Part shown: positions 7,172 to 15,955 of the stretch, piece after piece
Layout: each line of letters opens with the position of its first letter
Numbering within the stretch: position 1 is the stretch's first letter
Assembly (NCBI GenBank): GCA_946414805.1
Contig: CAMKPZ010000001.1
Coordinates: forward strand, 248,001-312,000
DNA length: 64,000 bases
Source of the DNA: an uncultured Bacteroidales bacterium
GTDB lineage: Bacteria; Bacteroidota; Bacteroidia; Bacteroidales; Paludibacteraceae
Direction: 5' to 3'
The notes under the pieces: generated by a model
What the model saw: only the letters and a program-made list of their open reading frames with translations
What the model was told of the DNA's origin: nothing
Databases searched by the model: none
Made by a program: the position numbers and the translations under genes

Positions 7172-9854
7172 GGGAGGCGATGCGGGACTCGGCATCGGCT
7201 TTCTTCTTCTGCTCAAGAGCCACGATCTCGGGTTTGGCGTTCTGTACAAAACGCTCGTTGGAGAGTTTTGCCATGACGCCGCGGAGGAATCCCTGCTGGT
7301 GGGCAAGATCCGCCTCCAGTTTCTTGAGTTCTTCCTCCACGTTGATGAAGGCATCCATCGGGACCGCATATTCCGTCGTGCCGACGATGAAGGTAGCTGT
7401 ATGACCGCTTGCGCTGCAAGACAGTTCTACATTGGCGAGTTTCTGCAGCAAAGCGGCGTACTCGTAGGTGTCCGCTCCGTCGAAACAGAGGGTCAGAGTC
7501 TCTTTCTGCGGAATGTTCTTCGACGCACGGATATTACGTACGCCGGCAACTATTTGCTTGAGGTTTTCAACCTCGGCAAGGACTGCTTCGCTATTGGACC
7601 GCTTTGCAGTAAGACCGCTTCGCTGTAAGACCGCTTCGCTGTATGTAGTCATGATACTCTCGCCCTCTTTGCGTGTGTAGAGTTCGTGCCATAGTTCTTC
7701 GGTGATGAAGGGCATGAAGGGGTGGAGCAGACGGAGCAGACGCTCGAAGAACGCGAGTGTCGCTTCGTAGGTCTCGCGGTCAATCGGTTGCTGGTAAGCG
7801 GGTTTGATCATCTCCAGATACCAGCCGCTGAACTCATCCGTATAGAGCTTGTATATCGCCATGAGGGCTTCGGAGAGACGGTATTTGGAGAAGAGGTCTG
7901 CCACTTCGGCTTCGGTCTCGCCTAACTTGGCGTCGAACCATGCGATGGCTTGGGCATTGCCTGTTTTCTCATTTTCACATTTTCCTATTTCCTCATTTAC
8001 TTCCCATCCTTTGACGAGACGGAAGCAGTTCCAGATCTTGTTGCAGAAGTTACGCCCTTGTTCGCAGAGGGCGTCATCATAAAGGATGTCGTTTCCGGCA
8101 GGTGCGCTCAACAGGATACCCATACGCACACCGTCGGCACCGAAACGCTCGATCAGATCCAGCGGATCAGGACTGTTGCCGAGAGACTTGGACATCTTGC
8201 GGCCTAACTTGTCGCGCACGATACCTGTGAAATAGACATGCTTGAACGGCATCTTGCCCATGTATTCATAGCCTGCCATGATCATACGTGCCACCCAGAA
8301 GAAGATGATATCCGGACCCGTTACCAGATCGGCGGTGGGGTAGTAATACTGAATCTCCTTGTTGTCGGGTTTCTCAATGCCGTCAAAGAGACTGATCGGC
8401 CAGAGCCAGGAGCTGAACCACGTGTCCAGAGCGCCTTCGTCCTGAACCCATTTCACCTTTGTACCTTGTACATTGTCCCCTTGTACATTCGGGTCTCCTT
8501 CGCAGACAAGGATCTTGTCGTCCGGGTAGTTCTCGAGCCCCGTCTGTGCAAGAAGTTCCGCGTCATACCAAGCCGGAATGCGGTGACCCCACCAGAGCTG
8601 GCGGCTGATACACCAGTCTTTGATGTTCTCGAGCCAGTTGCGGTAGGTGTTCTTGTATTTGGTAGGGTAGAAGACGATCTCGTCGTTCATTACCGGCGGC
8701 AGGGCGATGTCGGCAAAATGCTGCATCTTGACAAACCACTGGAGACTCAACCGCGGCTCGATAGGCACGTTGGTGCGCTCGGAATAACCGACCTTGTTGT
8801 CGTAGTCCTCCACTTTCTCCACGAGATCAAGCGCTTTGAGATCCTCAACGATCTGCTTGCGGCAGTCGAAGCGGTCCATGCCGTGATACTTGCGTACGTT
8901 GGGCTGCAACTCTTCCTCTACCGCGTCCATGTTCAGATGGGCGTCCGGCGTGAAGATGTCAATAGTCTTGAGGTCGTATTTCTGTCCTAAGGCATAGTCG
9001 TTCACATCGTGCGCCGGCGTCACTTTGAGGCAACCGGTACCGAAACCGATCTCCACGTAGCGGTCCTCGATGATGGGGATAACACGGCCTACACCCGGCA
9101 CGATCACGTGTTTGCCCTTCAGCCACTGGTTCTTCTCCTCCTTGGGGTTGATGCAGACGGCTATATCGCCGAAGATGGTCTCCGGACGGGTGGTAGCCAC
9201 TACTGCGTAGTCTGCTCCGGTCTCGGGGTTGGTGACACCCGGCTCCGCCACTTTGTAGCGCAGGTAGTAGAACTTGCTGTGCTCCTCGTGATAGATCACC
9301 TCCTCGTCAGAGAGGGCGGTCTGACGCTCCGGATCCCAGTTGACCATACGCAGTCCGCGGTAGATGAGGCCTTTCTTATAGAGGTCGCAGAAGACTTTGA
9401 TCACGGCTTTCGAACGGGTCTCGTCCATCGTGAAAGAGGTGCGGTCCCAGTCGCAGGAACAGCCCAGTTTGCGGAGCTGCTTGAGGATGATGCCTCCGTG
9501 CTCGTCGGTCCAGTCCCAAGCGTGCTTGAGGAACTGCTCACGGGTGAGGTCGGATTTGTTGATACCTTGTTCCTTGAGGCGCTTGATCACCTTCGCTTCG
9601 GTAGCAATCGACGCATGATCCGTTCCCGGCACCCAGCAGGCATTCTTGCCTTCGAGGCGCGCACGACGGACGAGGATATCCTGAATCGTCTCGTTCAGCA
9701 CGTGACCCATATGCAGCACGCCCGTTACGTTGGGCGGCGGAATGACGATGGTATAAGGCTCACGGCCGTCCGGCTCGGAGTGAAACAACTTATTGTCCAG
9801 CCAGTATTGGTACCAGCGGGCTTCAATGTCTGTCGGATTGTATTTACTCTCCAT
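7140..9854 (-). CDS. valS: Valyl-tRNA synthetase
   Basis: This class I synthetase charges tRNA-Val. HMGH (residues 48-51, in [13 protein letters not shown]) and KMSKS (about 552-556) are present. The editing domain and C-terminal coiled-coil arm ([15 protein letters not shown] to the end) are intact. Start ATG 9854 gives [18 protein letters not shown]; the frame continues upstream only through the promoter. Three repeat arrays are embedded in frame: a 16-mer array at 7581-7644 ([17 protein letters not shown]), a heptamer array at 7966-8007 ([13 protein letters not shown]) and a 36-nt array at 8457-8492 ([13 protein letters not shown]). All fall in variable parts away from the signature motifs, so the enzyme should be functional. 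It is divergent from guaD. Confidence 0.97.
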   Translation of the reverse strand: MESKYNPTDIEARWYQYWLDNKLFHSEPDGREPYTIVIPPPNVTGVLHMGHVLNETIQDILVRRARLEGKNACWVPGTDHASIATEAKVIKRLKEQGINKSDLTREQFLKHAWDWTDEHGGIILKQLRKLGCSCDWDRTSFTMDETRSKAVIKVFCDLYKKGLIYRGLRMVNWDPERQTALSDEEVIYHEEHSKFYYLRYKVAEPGVTNPETGADYAVVATTRPETIFGDIAVCINPKEEKNQWLKGKHVIVPGVGRVIPIIEDRYVEIGFGTGCLKVTPAHDVNDYALGQKYDLKTIDIFTPDAHLNMDAVEEELQPNVRKYHGMDRFDCRKQIVEDLKALDLVEKVEDYDNKVGYSERTNVPIEPRLSLQWFVKMQHFADIALPPVMNDEIVFYPTKYKNTYRNWLENIKDWCISRQLWWGHRIPAWYDAELLAQTGLENYPDDKILVCEGDPNVQGDNVQGTKVKWVQDEGALDTWFSSWLWPISLFDGIEKPDNKEIQYYYPTADLVTGPDIIFFWVARMIMAGYEYMGKMPFKHVYFTGIVRDKLGRKMSKSLGNSPDPLDLIERFGADGVRMGILLSAPAGNDILYDDALCEQGRNFCNKIWNCFRLVKGWEVNEEIGKCENEKTGNAQAIAWFDAKLGETEAEVADLFSKYRLSEALMAIYKLYTDEFSGWYLEMIKPAYQQPIDRETYEATLAFFERLLRLLHPFMPFITEELWHELYTRKEGESIMTTYSEAVLQRSGLTAKRSNSEAVLAEVENLKQIVAGVRNIRASKNIPQKETLTLCFDGADTYEYAALLQKLANVELSCSASGHTATFIVGTTEYAVPMDAFINVEEELKKLEADLAHQQGFLRGVMAKLSNERFVQNAKPEIVALEQKKKADAESRIASLEEAIKALKG
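7581..7644 (-). repeat. 16-mer array in valS, four units
   Basis: Four consecutive 16-nt units (plus strand GACCGCTTCGCTGTAA and variants) fill 64 nt. In coding orientation the unit is GCGGTCTTACAGCGAA. Three units equal 48 nt, or 16 codons. Confidence 0.9.
7966..8007 (-). repeat. Heptamer array in valS, 42 nt
   Basis: Six 7-nt units (TTCTCAT, TTTCACA, TTTTCCT, ATTTCCT and two more) equal 14 codons. They are more diverged than the other arrays. Confidence 0.6.
8457..8492 (-). repeat. 36-nt heptamer cassette in valS
   Basis: Units on the plus strand are CTTTGTA, CCTTGTA, CATTGTC, an 8-nt CCCTTGTA and CATTCGG. It matches the rsgA cassette at 42398-42433 at 31 of 36 positions, including the 8-nt unit. 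Confidence 0.85.
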
Positions 9855-9878
9855 AATAGCTATTTTTGAAAACGGCTG

Positions 9879-9909
9879 CAAAGGTAGTATATTTTTTTGA
9901 CATATGCAA
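9879..9909 (-). promoter_or_regulatory. Promoter of valS
   Basis: On the minus strand TTGCATATGTC is followed by TACCTTTG (9886-9879), 25 nt before the ATG. Confidence 0.75.
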
Positions 9910-9956
9910 GAGGAAAGGCGATTTTCAACAAAAAATGCAGTGGAAACACTTTTTAT

Positions 9957-9987
9957 TTGCACATGTCAGAAAAAAACATTACCTTTG
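9957..9987 (+). promoter_or_regulatory. Promoter of guaD
   Basis: TTTGCACATGTC starts at 9956 and TACCTTTG is at 9980-9987, 22 nt before the ATG at 10010. Confidence 0.75.
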
Positions 9988-10009
9988 CAGCCGCAAAGGT
10001 GAAAACACT

Positions 10010-11290
10010 ATGAAAGTATATCGCGGAAATATTCTTTATACGCCGACTCCGGGAGAGTTGGTGATCGTGCCACACGGCTATATAACCGTGCGCAGTAACG
10101 GAATCGTTGAAGGCGTTTATGCCAAGAAGCCGTCGAAGACCGACTGGCGGCAGGTGGCGGATTTCGGGGACAAGCTGATTATTCCGGCATTCAACGACCT
10201 GCATGTCCATGCGCCGCAATACCGCAACCTCGGTCTGGCGCTTGATCTGGAGTTGCTGCCATGGCTGAACACCTATACCTTCCCGGAAGAAGCGAAATAT
10301 AAGGATAGCGCGTACGCAGCGCGTATGTACCGCCGTTTCGTACACGAGCTATGGATGCAGGGCACGATGCGCAGCGCGGTGTTCGGGACGATCCATCCGG
10401 AGGCGACCCGTATCTTGGCCGATCTCTTTGTGCAGGCAGGAATGGGTGCTTATGTAGGTCTGGTGGGCATGAACAGGAACAGCCCCGAGAACCTGAGCAA
10501 CACGACGGACGAGGTGATAGCCGGCATGACGATGCTCAAGAAGCATCTGGAGAAACACGGCAACAACGGTCTGGTGAAGCCGATCGTCACGCCACGGTTC
10601 GTACCGTCCTGTTCGGACAAGATGCTCCGCGCGTTAGGTGCATACGCTGCCGAGACGGGTTTGCCGGTGCAGAGCCATCTGTCGGAGAACCGTTCGGAGA
10701 TCGACTGGGTGAAAGAACTGGAGCCGGACACAACCTGTTACGGCGGCGCTTACGATAAATACGGCCTCTTCGGCCAGACGCCTACGCTGATGGCGCACTG
10801 CTGTTACACGGACGGCGAAGAGATGGAACTCATGCGCAAGAACGGCGTGTATGTGGTGCATTGCCCGACCTCGAACAGCAATCTCAGCAGCGGGATGGCA
10901 CCTATTCGCAAGTTCCTTGATGCAGGAATTCATGTGGCGCTTGGAACCGATGTGTCGGCAGGACACCACATGTCCATGCTGAGGGTAATGCAGTACGCGA
11001 TCCAGGTATCGAAACTGAACTACGCCCAGACGCGCGGAGAGATGTCTTTCCTGAGCCTGAGCGAGGTATTCTATCTCGCTACCAAAGGCGGCGGTTCGTT
11101 CTTCGGCAAAGTGGGTTCGTTCGAGAAAGGCTACGAGTTCGACGCGCTGGTGGTGGACGACAGTTATCTGAATCACGATAACTACACCCTTCCGCAACGG
11201 CTGGAGCGTTATATCTATTTAGGCGACGACCGCGATATCAAACGCCGGTTCTGCCGCGGCGCAGAGTTGCCCGAACCGGTGTGCTGTTAA
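10010..11290 (+). CDS. guaD: Guanine deaminase-like amidohydrolase
   Basis: Cytosolic zinc amidohydrolase of the guanine deaminase type, which hydrolyses guanine to xanthine in purine salvage. Metal ligands are visible: FNDLHVHAPQY (HxH at 65 and 67), a His in PVQSHLSENRSEIDW (about 226), a His in TLMAHCCYT, and the Asp in LGTDVSAGHHMSML. The ExDW-type and HCPTSN motifs are typical of guanine deaminases. The ATG at 10010 follows the promoter directly and gives 426 aa, normal for the family; the frame reads further upstream only through promoter DNA. A heptamer array follows the stop and leads into the next gene. Confidence 0.88.
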   Translation: MKVYRGNILYTPTPGELVIVPHGYITVRSNGIVEGVYAKKPSKTDWRQVADFGDKLIIPAFNDLHVHAPQYRNLGLALDLELLPWLNTYTFPEEAKYKDSAYAARMYRRFVHELWMQGTMRSAVFGTIHPEATRILADLFVQAGMGAYVGLVGMNRNSPENLSNTTDEVIAGMTMLKKHLEKHGNNGLVKPIVTPRFVPSCSDKMLRALGAYAAETGLPVQSHLSENRSEIDWVKELEPDTTCYGGAYDKYGLFGQTPTLMAHCCYTDGEEMELMRKNGVYVVHCPTSNSNLSSGMAPIRKFLDAGIHVALGTDVSAGHHMSMLRVMQYAIQVSKLNYAQTRGEMSFLSLSEVFYLATKGGGSFFGKVGSFEKGYEFDALVVDDSYLNHDNYTLPQRLERYIYLGDDRDIKRRFCRGAELPEPVCC

Positions 11291-11325
11291 GAATTGTGAA
11301 TTGAGAATTGAGAATTGAGAATTGA
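11291..11325 (+). repeat. Heptamer array between guaD and the lipoate ligase-like gene
   Basis: Five 7-nt units begin right after the guaD stop: one GAATTGT, then four GAATTGA. The TTG start candidate at 11315 is part of unit four. Confidence 0.92.
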
Positions 11326-11929
11326 TCGGGTCATAGAAGGTTTGGCGCTGGAGGAGTACTTGGCTCGGGAGGCGGAGATGGTGAAGACGGTGGAGCATGA
11401 GACGCTCTTCACGTGGATCGTCGATCCGACAGTGATCTACGGCCGCCATCAGATCCGTGAGCAGGAGGTGAACGAAGCTTACTGCTCCTCGCACGGCATA
11501 CGCGTGGTGCAACGGCAGAGCGGAGGAGGATGCGTCTATGCCGACCGAGGTAATCTGATGGTCTCTTTTATCTCTCCGAGCATCCATTCCCAGACGGTGT
11601 TTGAGCGGTTTCTGCACCTCCTTGCGGATGGTTTGCACGCTTTGGGATACGAAGCCGTCACGACGGCGCATAACGACATTATGGTAGGCGACAGGAAGGT
11701 CGCCGGCACCGCCTGCTATACCACGGCTACAGGAACGGTGGTTCACGCATCAATGCTGTATGATGTCAATCTGGACGCCTTGGAGCAAGCGATCACGCCC
11801 TCCGCAGCCAAGTTGCAGAAACATGCCGTCGCCTCCGTCCGTCAGCGGGTGCGTAACCTGCGTGAGATACAGGATTTAGGCGGCATGGAAGCCTTCCGGA
11901 CTGCGCTGGAGAAAAGATTTGAAGATTAA
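11315..11929 (+). CDS. Lipoate-protein ligase A-like protein
   Basis: The BPL/LplA catalytic fold is shown by VVQRQSGGGCVYADRGNLMVSF (about 65-86) and HNDIMVGDRKVAGTA (about 109-123), which match the lipoate-binding and lysine motifs of LplA. It would attach lipoate or a related acid to E2 or GcvH domains. At 204 aa it lacks the C-terminal accessory domain, as many Bacteroidota homologues do. The start is odd: no ATG lies before LALEEYLA, an in-frame TGA sits at 11309-11311, and the first usable codon is TTG 11315, both inside the heptamer array. The array seems to have replaced the original 5' end. It probably shares a transcript with guaD. Confidence 0.8.
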   Translation: MRIDRVIEGLALEEYLAREAEMVKTVEHETLFTWIVDPTVIYGRHQIREQEVNEAYCSSHGIRVVQRQSGGGCVYADRGNLMVSFISPSIHSQTVFERFLHLLADGLHALGYEAVTTAHNDIMVGDRKVAGTACYTTATGTVVHASMLYDVNLDALEQAITPSAAKLQKHAVASVRQRVRNLREIQDLGGMEAFRTALEKRFED

Positions 11930-11946
11930 AAATTACGAAATACAAG

Positions 11947-13137
11947 ATGGAAATTTCATTACGGGCGCAATCAATGCCGGAGAGCCCGATCCGTAAATTA
12001 GCCAAATACGCCGATGCCGCCAAGTTAGCCGGCGTACATGTGTATCATCTGAATATCGGTCAGCCGGATATCCAGACGCCTCCGCAGGCACTTGAGGCGG
12101 TGAAGAACTTCCGTCAGGATATACTCAGTTATTCCCCTTCACAGGGCCTCAAATCGCTGCGAACGAAGATGGTTAGCTACTATGCCGACTACGGGATCGA
12201 CCTCTCGCCGGATGAGATCATCATCACAGCAGGCGGTTCGGAAGCGATCATGTTCGCCTATATGAGTTGTCTCAACCCGGGCGACGAGATCATCGTGACC
12301 GATCCCTCTTACGCCAACTACATGGCTTTCGCTATCTCAGCCGGCGCCGTGGTCAAATCGGTGAAGACGGATATCAAGAACGGCTTCAAACTGCCTCCGG
12401 TGGAGGAGTTTGAGAAGCAGATCACGCCTAAGACCCGTGCGATCCTGATATGCAACCCCAATAACCCGACAGGCTACCTCTATACCAAGCAAGAGATGCG
12501 CCAGATACGCGACTTGGTGAAGAAATACAACCTCTATCTGATCTCGGACGAGGTGTACCGCGAGTTTATCTATACCAAATCGCCGTATATCTCCGCCTGC
12601 CACCTCGAGGGAATAGAAGAGAACGTGATCCTCGTAGACTCCGTCTCGAAGCGTTATAGCGAGTGTGGTATCCGCATCGGTGCGCTGATCACCAAGAACA
12701 AAGCCGTGCGCGAGGCGGTGATGAAATTCTGCCAGGCACGTCTGTCGCCCCCTCTTTTCGGTCAGGTGGTAGCCGAGGCATCGCTTTCCACACCGGAGGA
12801 ATACATGCAGGAGGTGTATGACGAGTATTTGGGCCGCCGTAATTTCCTGATCGACCAACTCAATCAGATTCCGGGCGTGTTCGCTCCTGCGCCCACAGGG
12901 GCTTTCTATGTGATGGTGGAGCTGCCGGTGGACGATGTGGAGAAATTCTGCAAATGGTGCCTCACGGATTTCAGTTACGAAGGTGCAACCGTGATGATGG
13001 CGCCCGGCACGGGATTCTACACCAATCCGGAAGAAGGCCGCCATCAGGTGCGTATGGCATACGTGCTCAATAAAGAGGATCTGGGCAAAGCAATGATCGT
13101 CCTCCGCAAGGCACTTGAAGCCTACAATGAGCGATAA
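11947..13137 (+). CDS. Class I/II aminotransferase (aspartate aminotransferase-like)
   Basis: PLP-dependent fold-type I aminotransferase of 396 aa. Seen: NIGQPDIQTP near the start, AGGSEAIMFAYM, NPNNPTGYLYT (about 169-179), SDEVYREF with the cofactor-ring Asp, the Schiff-base Lys in DSVSKRYSECGIRIG (about 236), and the substrate-binding Arg in HQVRMAYV near the end. It is of the AspC-like Bacteroidota type; substrate cannot be fixed from sequence. It follows the lipoate ligase-like gene by 17 nt. Confidence 0.9.
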   Translation: MEISLRAQSMPESPIRKLAKYADAAKLAGVHVYHLNIGQPDIQTPPQALEAVKNFRQDILSYSPSQGLKSLRTKMVSYYADYGIDLSPDEIIITAGGSEAIMFAYMSCLNPGDEIIVTDPSYANYMAFAISAGAVVKSVKTDIKNGFKLPPVEEFEKQITPKTRAILICNPNNPTGYLYTKQEMRQIRDLVKKYNLYLISDEVYREFIYTKSPYISACHLEGIEENVILVDSVSKRYSECGIRIGALITKNKAVREAVMKFCQARLSPPLFGQVVAEASLSTPEEYMQEVYDEYLGRRNFLIDQLNQIPGVFAPAPTGAFYVMVELPVDDVEKFCKWCLTDFSYEGATVMMAPGTGFYTNPEEGRHQVRMAYVLNKEDLGKAMIVLRKALEAYNER

Positions 13138-13157
13138 ATATTCCCTAAAATAAGGGA

Positions 13158-13188
13158 TTGCGTAATCCCCCAAAATGTAGTACCTTTG
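13158..13188 (+). promoter_or_regulatory. Promoter of the porin/imelysin operon
   Basis: TTG at 13158-13160 and TACCTTTG at 13181-13188, separated by 20 nt, lie 32 nt before the ATG at 13221. No obvious Fur-type palindrome was found. Confidence 0.65.
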
Positions 13189-13220
13189 CATTACGAAACA
13201 AGAAGTATTGCAAAGGTATT

Positions 13221-14699
13221 ATGAAATTAAGACAATATCAAGAGGCGATAAGGCGTATATGCCTTGTTAACATATTGATTATGTGCGCATTGTGTATGCG
13301 TGCAAATGATTCTATTACGGTGAGTGCGGCTGATCTGCAGAACCTGCTCCAACGCGTAGAACGATTGGAGAAACAGGTTTCGGAGGCTCCGAAAAGCCAA
13401 GAGCCTGCACGCGACAGTGTATCCCCAAAAATAGGGACTGAGGAGCGTTCGCACCGCTTTATTATCGGCGGTTATGGCGAGATCACAGCCAAACACTGCT
13501 TCTATTCCAACAACTATCTCCGTTACGGTCAGAACCCGCAGCGGTTCGCCGGCGACCATTACGGCGAGTTCGATCTGCCCCATGTGGTGATTTATATGGG
13601 GTATGATTTCGGCAGAGGCTGGAGCGTAGGTACGGAGATCGAGTTCGAGCACGGCGGCACGGAGAGCGCCATCGAGATCGAGGAAGAAGAAGGCGGCGAA
13701 TACGAGAGCGAGATCGAGCGCGGCGGCGAGGTGGCATTAGAGCAGTTCTGGCTCCAGAAGCGTTTTAACCGGTATGCGATCCTCCGCGCCGGTATGCAGG
13801 TGATTCCGGTAGGCGGACTGAATGCCCACCATGAATCGACCGAGTATTTCGGCGTCTATCGTCCCGAAGGCGAGTTCTCGATCATTCCCAGCACATGGCA
13901 TGAGGTGGCATTGACTTTTATGGGCTCCACCAAGAACGGATGGCATTATCAGGCGATGTTCCTTCCGGGACTCGACAGCGACCGGTTTAACCGCAAGAAC
14001 TGGATCAAACCCGGTGCAGGCAGCCCTTATGAATTCAAATTGGCGAATGTGTTTGCCGGCGCGGCAAGAGTGGACTATACGGGAGTGAAAGGGCTTCGTC
14101 TGTCCCTCTCGGGCTACTGCGGCAACTCCTTCCGTAACACGCTCAGCAAGAGCAATGTGGAGTTAGACGCAAGTGCCTACAAGGATGTGAAAGGCACGGT
14201 GACCATCGGTTCGTTCGATTTCGCGTATAACGACTACGGTGTGGTTGTGCGCGGAAGCGCTACGTACGGTCATCTGAGCGATGCCGCGAAAATCACCCAG
14301 TATAATATTGCCATGCGCAAAGGCTCTGTGTCAAGCAAGCAATGGGTGGCTTCGGATGCTTTCGCCGCCGGTATAGAAGCCGGTTATGATTTCTTCTCGC
14401 TGAACCGCAAACTGGTGGAGAAGCAGCAGAAATTCTATCTTTTTGCCCGCTACGAGTACTACGACTCAATGTTCCGCTACGACGGTAAGGCAACCGATAT
14501 GTATCCCTGGTGCGGACGCCATAGAGCGGCTGTAGGTATCAACTATTTTCCGATCAAGCAGATCGGCGTGAAGGCGGAGTTCTCTTATGGTATATTAAAG
14601 GATGGTGTGCGCGCGGACGGTACGCGCGGAAAACTCTACAACGACGAACCCCAGATAGCAGTAGGTATCGTCTATGCAGGGTTCTATAAACTGAATTAA
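13221..14699 (+). CDS. Outer-membrane porin-like beta-barrel protein
   Basis: 492 aa from ATG 13221, chosen because it follows the promoter and begins a signal peptide (about 1-28, RRICLVNILIMCALCMRAND). A short coiled coil follows (SAADLQNLLQRVERLEKQV, about 33-51), then alternating beta-strand sequence to a C-terminus of outer-membrane type (QIAVGIVYAGFYKLN). A very acidic loop (about 150-170, EIEEEEGGEYESEIE) is unusual and might bind cations. It resembles phosphate-selective porin O/P-like proteins. It is first in a cluster with imelysin, di-haem oxidoreductase and CcsBA, which suggests a role in iron or haem uptake. Confidence 0.75.
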   Translation: MKLRQYQEAIRRICLVNILIMCALCMRANDSITVSAADLQNLLQRVERLEKQVSEAPKSQEPARDSVSPKIGTEERSHRFIIGGYGEITAKHCFYSNNYLRYGQNPQRFAGDHYGEFDLPHVVIYMGYDFGRGWSVGTEIEFEHGGTESAIEIEEEEGGEYESEIERGGEVALEQFWLQKRFNRYAILRAGMQVIPVGGLNAHHESTEYFGVYRPEGEFSIIPSTWHEVALTFMGSTKNGWHYQAMFLPGLDSDRFNRKNWIKPGAGSPYEFKLANVFAGAARVDYTGVKGLRLSLSGYCGNSFRNTLSKSNVELDASAYKDVKGTVTIGSFDFAYNDYGVVVRGSATYGHLSDAAKITQYNIAMRKGSVSSKQWVASDAFAAGIEAGYDFFSLNRKLVEKQQKFYLFARYEYYDSMFRYDGKATDMYPWCGRHRAAVGINYFPIKQIGVKAEFSYGILKDGVRADGTRGKLYNDEPQIAVGIVYAGFYKLN

Positions 14700-14744
14700 A
14701 CGACGAAGAGTATATAGTAACAATTTAATTATTTTATCATCTCA

Positions 14745-15917
14745 ATGAGAAAGATTTTCAAATTTGCACTATGTGCTGCATGCGTAGCCGGTTTGGCCGC
14801 ATGCAATCAGAACGGTAACACGGGTGTTACTTCTGACAAAGAGGCAGCTTTGGAGAAAGCCATGGCGCCTTATGTTAACAACACGGTAATTGCTACCTAC
14901 AGCGCAATGGCAGACGAAGGTCTGGTGCTCCTGGACAAATGCGAACAGATCCTGAAGGCTCAGGAAGCCGAAGAGGATTATTCAACACTGATGGCGGAGG
15001 CCGGTACGGCTTGGCGCGCCATGCGTAAGCACTGGGAGCAGAGCGAGGCATTCCTCTACGGTCCTGCTGCCGGTCACACTATTGATCCGCACATCGATTC
15101 ATGGCCATTGGATTTCAACGCCATGAATGCGCTGCTCAACAACCCCGACCAGATGGCTCAGATCGAGGAAGAGGGTGGTGCATACGTAGGCGACAAACTG
15201 GGCTATGCCCTCAAGGGTTTTCACGCTGCTGAGTACCTGCTCTTTGAGTCAGAGATCGTAGACGGCCGCGCTATTGGAACCGGCAAGACCCACGCTGCTA
15301 ACCTCACGCATGCAGAAGCCGTTTATCTGGTGGGTATCGTAGAGGATCTGGCGCAACAGGCAATCCTGCTTGAGGATAGCTGGTCGGGCGGCAAACTCAG
15401 CGAAGCTAAAGAGGCACTCATCACCGACGAAGAAGGCGAATCGATGAGTTACGGCGAAAACTACGGCTCTTATATGATCAATGCCGGCAAACCGGGTTCG
15501 ATCTATGTGTCCTATCAGGCAGCCGCAGAGGAGATCATCTCCGGTGCGGTAGATATCGCCGGTGAGGTAGCAGACCTGAAGATGGGCAACCCCTACACGG
15601 CTGCTGATCCGGATTACCTGGAGAGCCCGTACAGCTGCACCTCTACGATCGATTTTGCGGATAACATCCGTTCGATAGAGCACGCATATCAGGGCGCACA
15701 AGCCGGTGACGCTTCGATCTCCGATTATGTAAAATCGAAAAACGCAGAACTGGATACCAAGGTACGCAAAGCCATTGCGGACGCGATCGAAGCCATCGGT
15801 CTGATCGAAGATTTCGAGCATAACGCTACGGACGCCAAAGTAGGCGAAGCGATCGAGAAGGTGAAAGCGCTGGAGGAAGTGCTGGACGATGAGGTACTGG
15901 CGCTACTCGCAGAATAA
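14745..15917 (+). CDS. Imelysin family lipoprotein
   Basis: The N-terminus MRKIFKFALCAACVAGLAAC is a lipoprotein signal with acylated Cys20. The imelysin (peptidase M75, ICMP) fold is indicated by the GFHAAEYLLFESE motif, a GxHxxE variant (about residues 157-169), and by two repeated helical halves (LTHAEAVYLVGIVEDLAQQ; ISDYVKSKNAELDTKVRKAI). Members occur in iron-regulated operons and are thought to bind metal outside the cell; proteolysis is doubtful. 390 aa is usual. It lies 45 nt after the porin and 38 nt before the di-haem gene. Confidence 0.88.
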   Translation: MRKIFKFALCAACVAGLAACNQNGNTGVTSDKEAALEKAMAPYVNNTVIATYSAMADEGLVLLDKCEQILKAQEAEEDYSTLMAEAGTAWRAMRKHWEQSEAFLYGPAAGHTIDPHIDSWPLDFNAMNALLNNPDQMAQIEEEGGAYVGDKLGYALKGFHAAEYLLFESEIVDGRAIGTGKTHAANLTHAEAVYLVGIVEDLAQQAILLEDSWSGGKLSEAKEALITDEEGESMSYGENYGSYMINAGKPGSIYVSYQAAAEEIISGAVDIAGEVADLKMGNPYTAADPDYLESPYSCTSTIDFADNIRSIEHAYQGAQAGDASISDYVKSKNAELDTKVRKAIADAIEAIGLIEDFEHNATDAKVGEAIEKVKALEEVLDDEVLALLAE

Positions 15918-15955
15918 GACGACATGTCGACCAATCAAACAAAACAAAATATCTT

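Noticed and set aside
8238..9869. Two long plus-strand open frames opposite valS
   Set aside because: They are antisense to a conserved synthetase and have no family resemblance or promoter.
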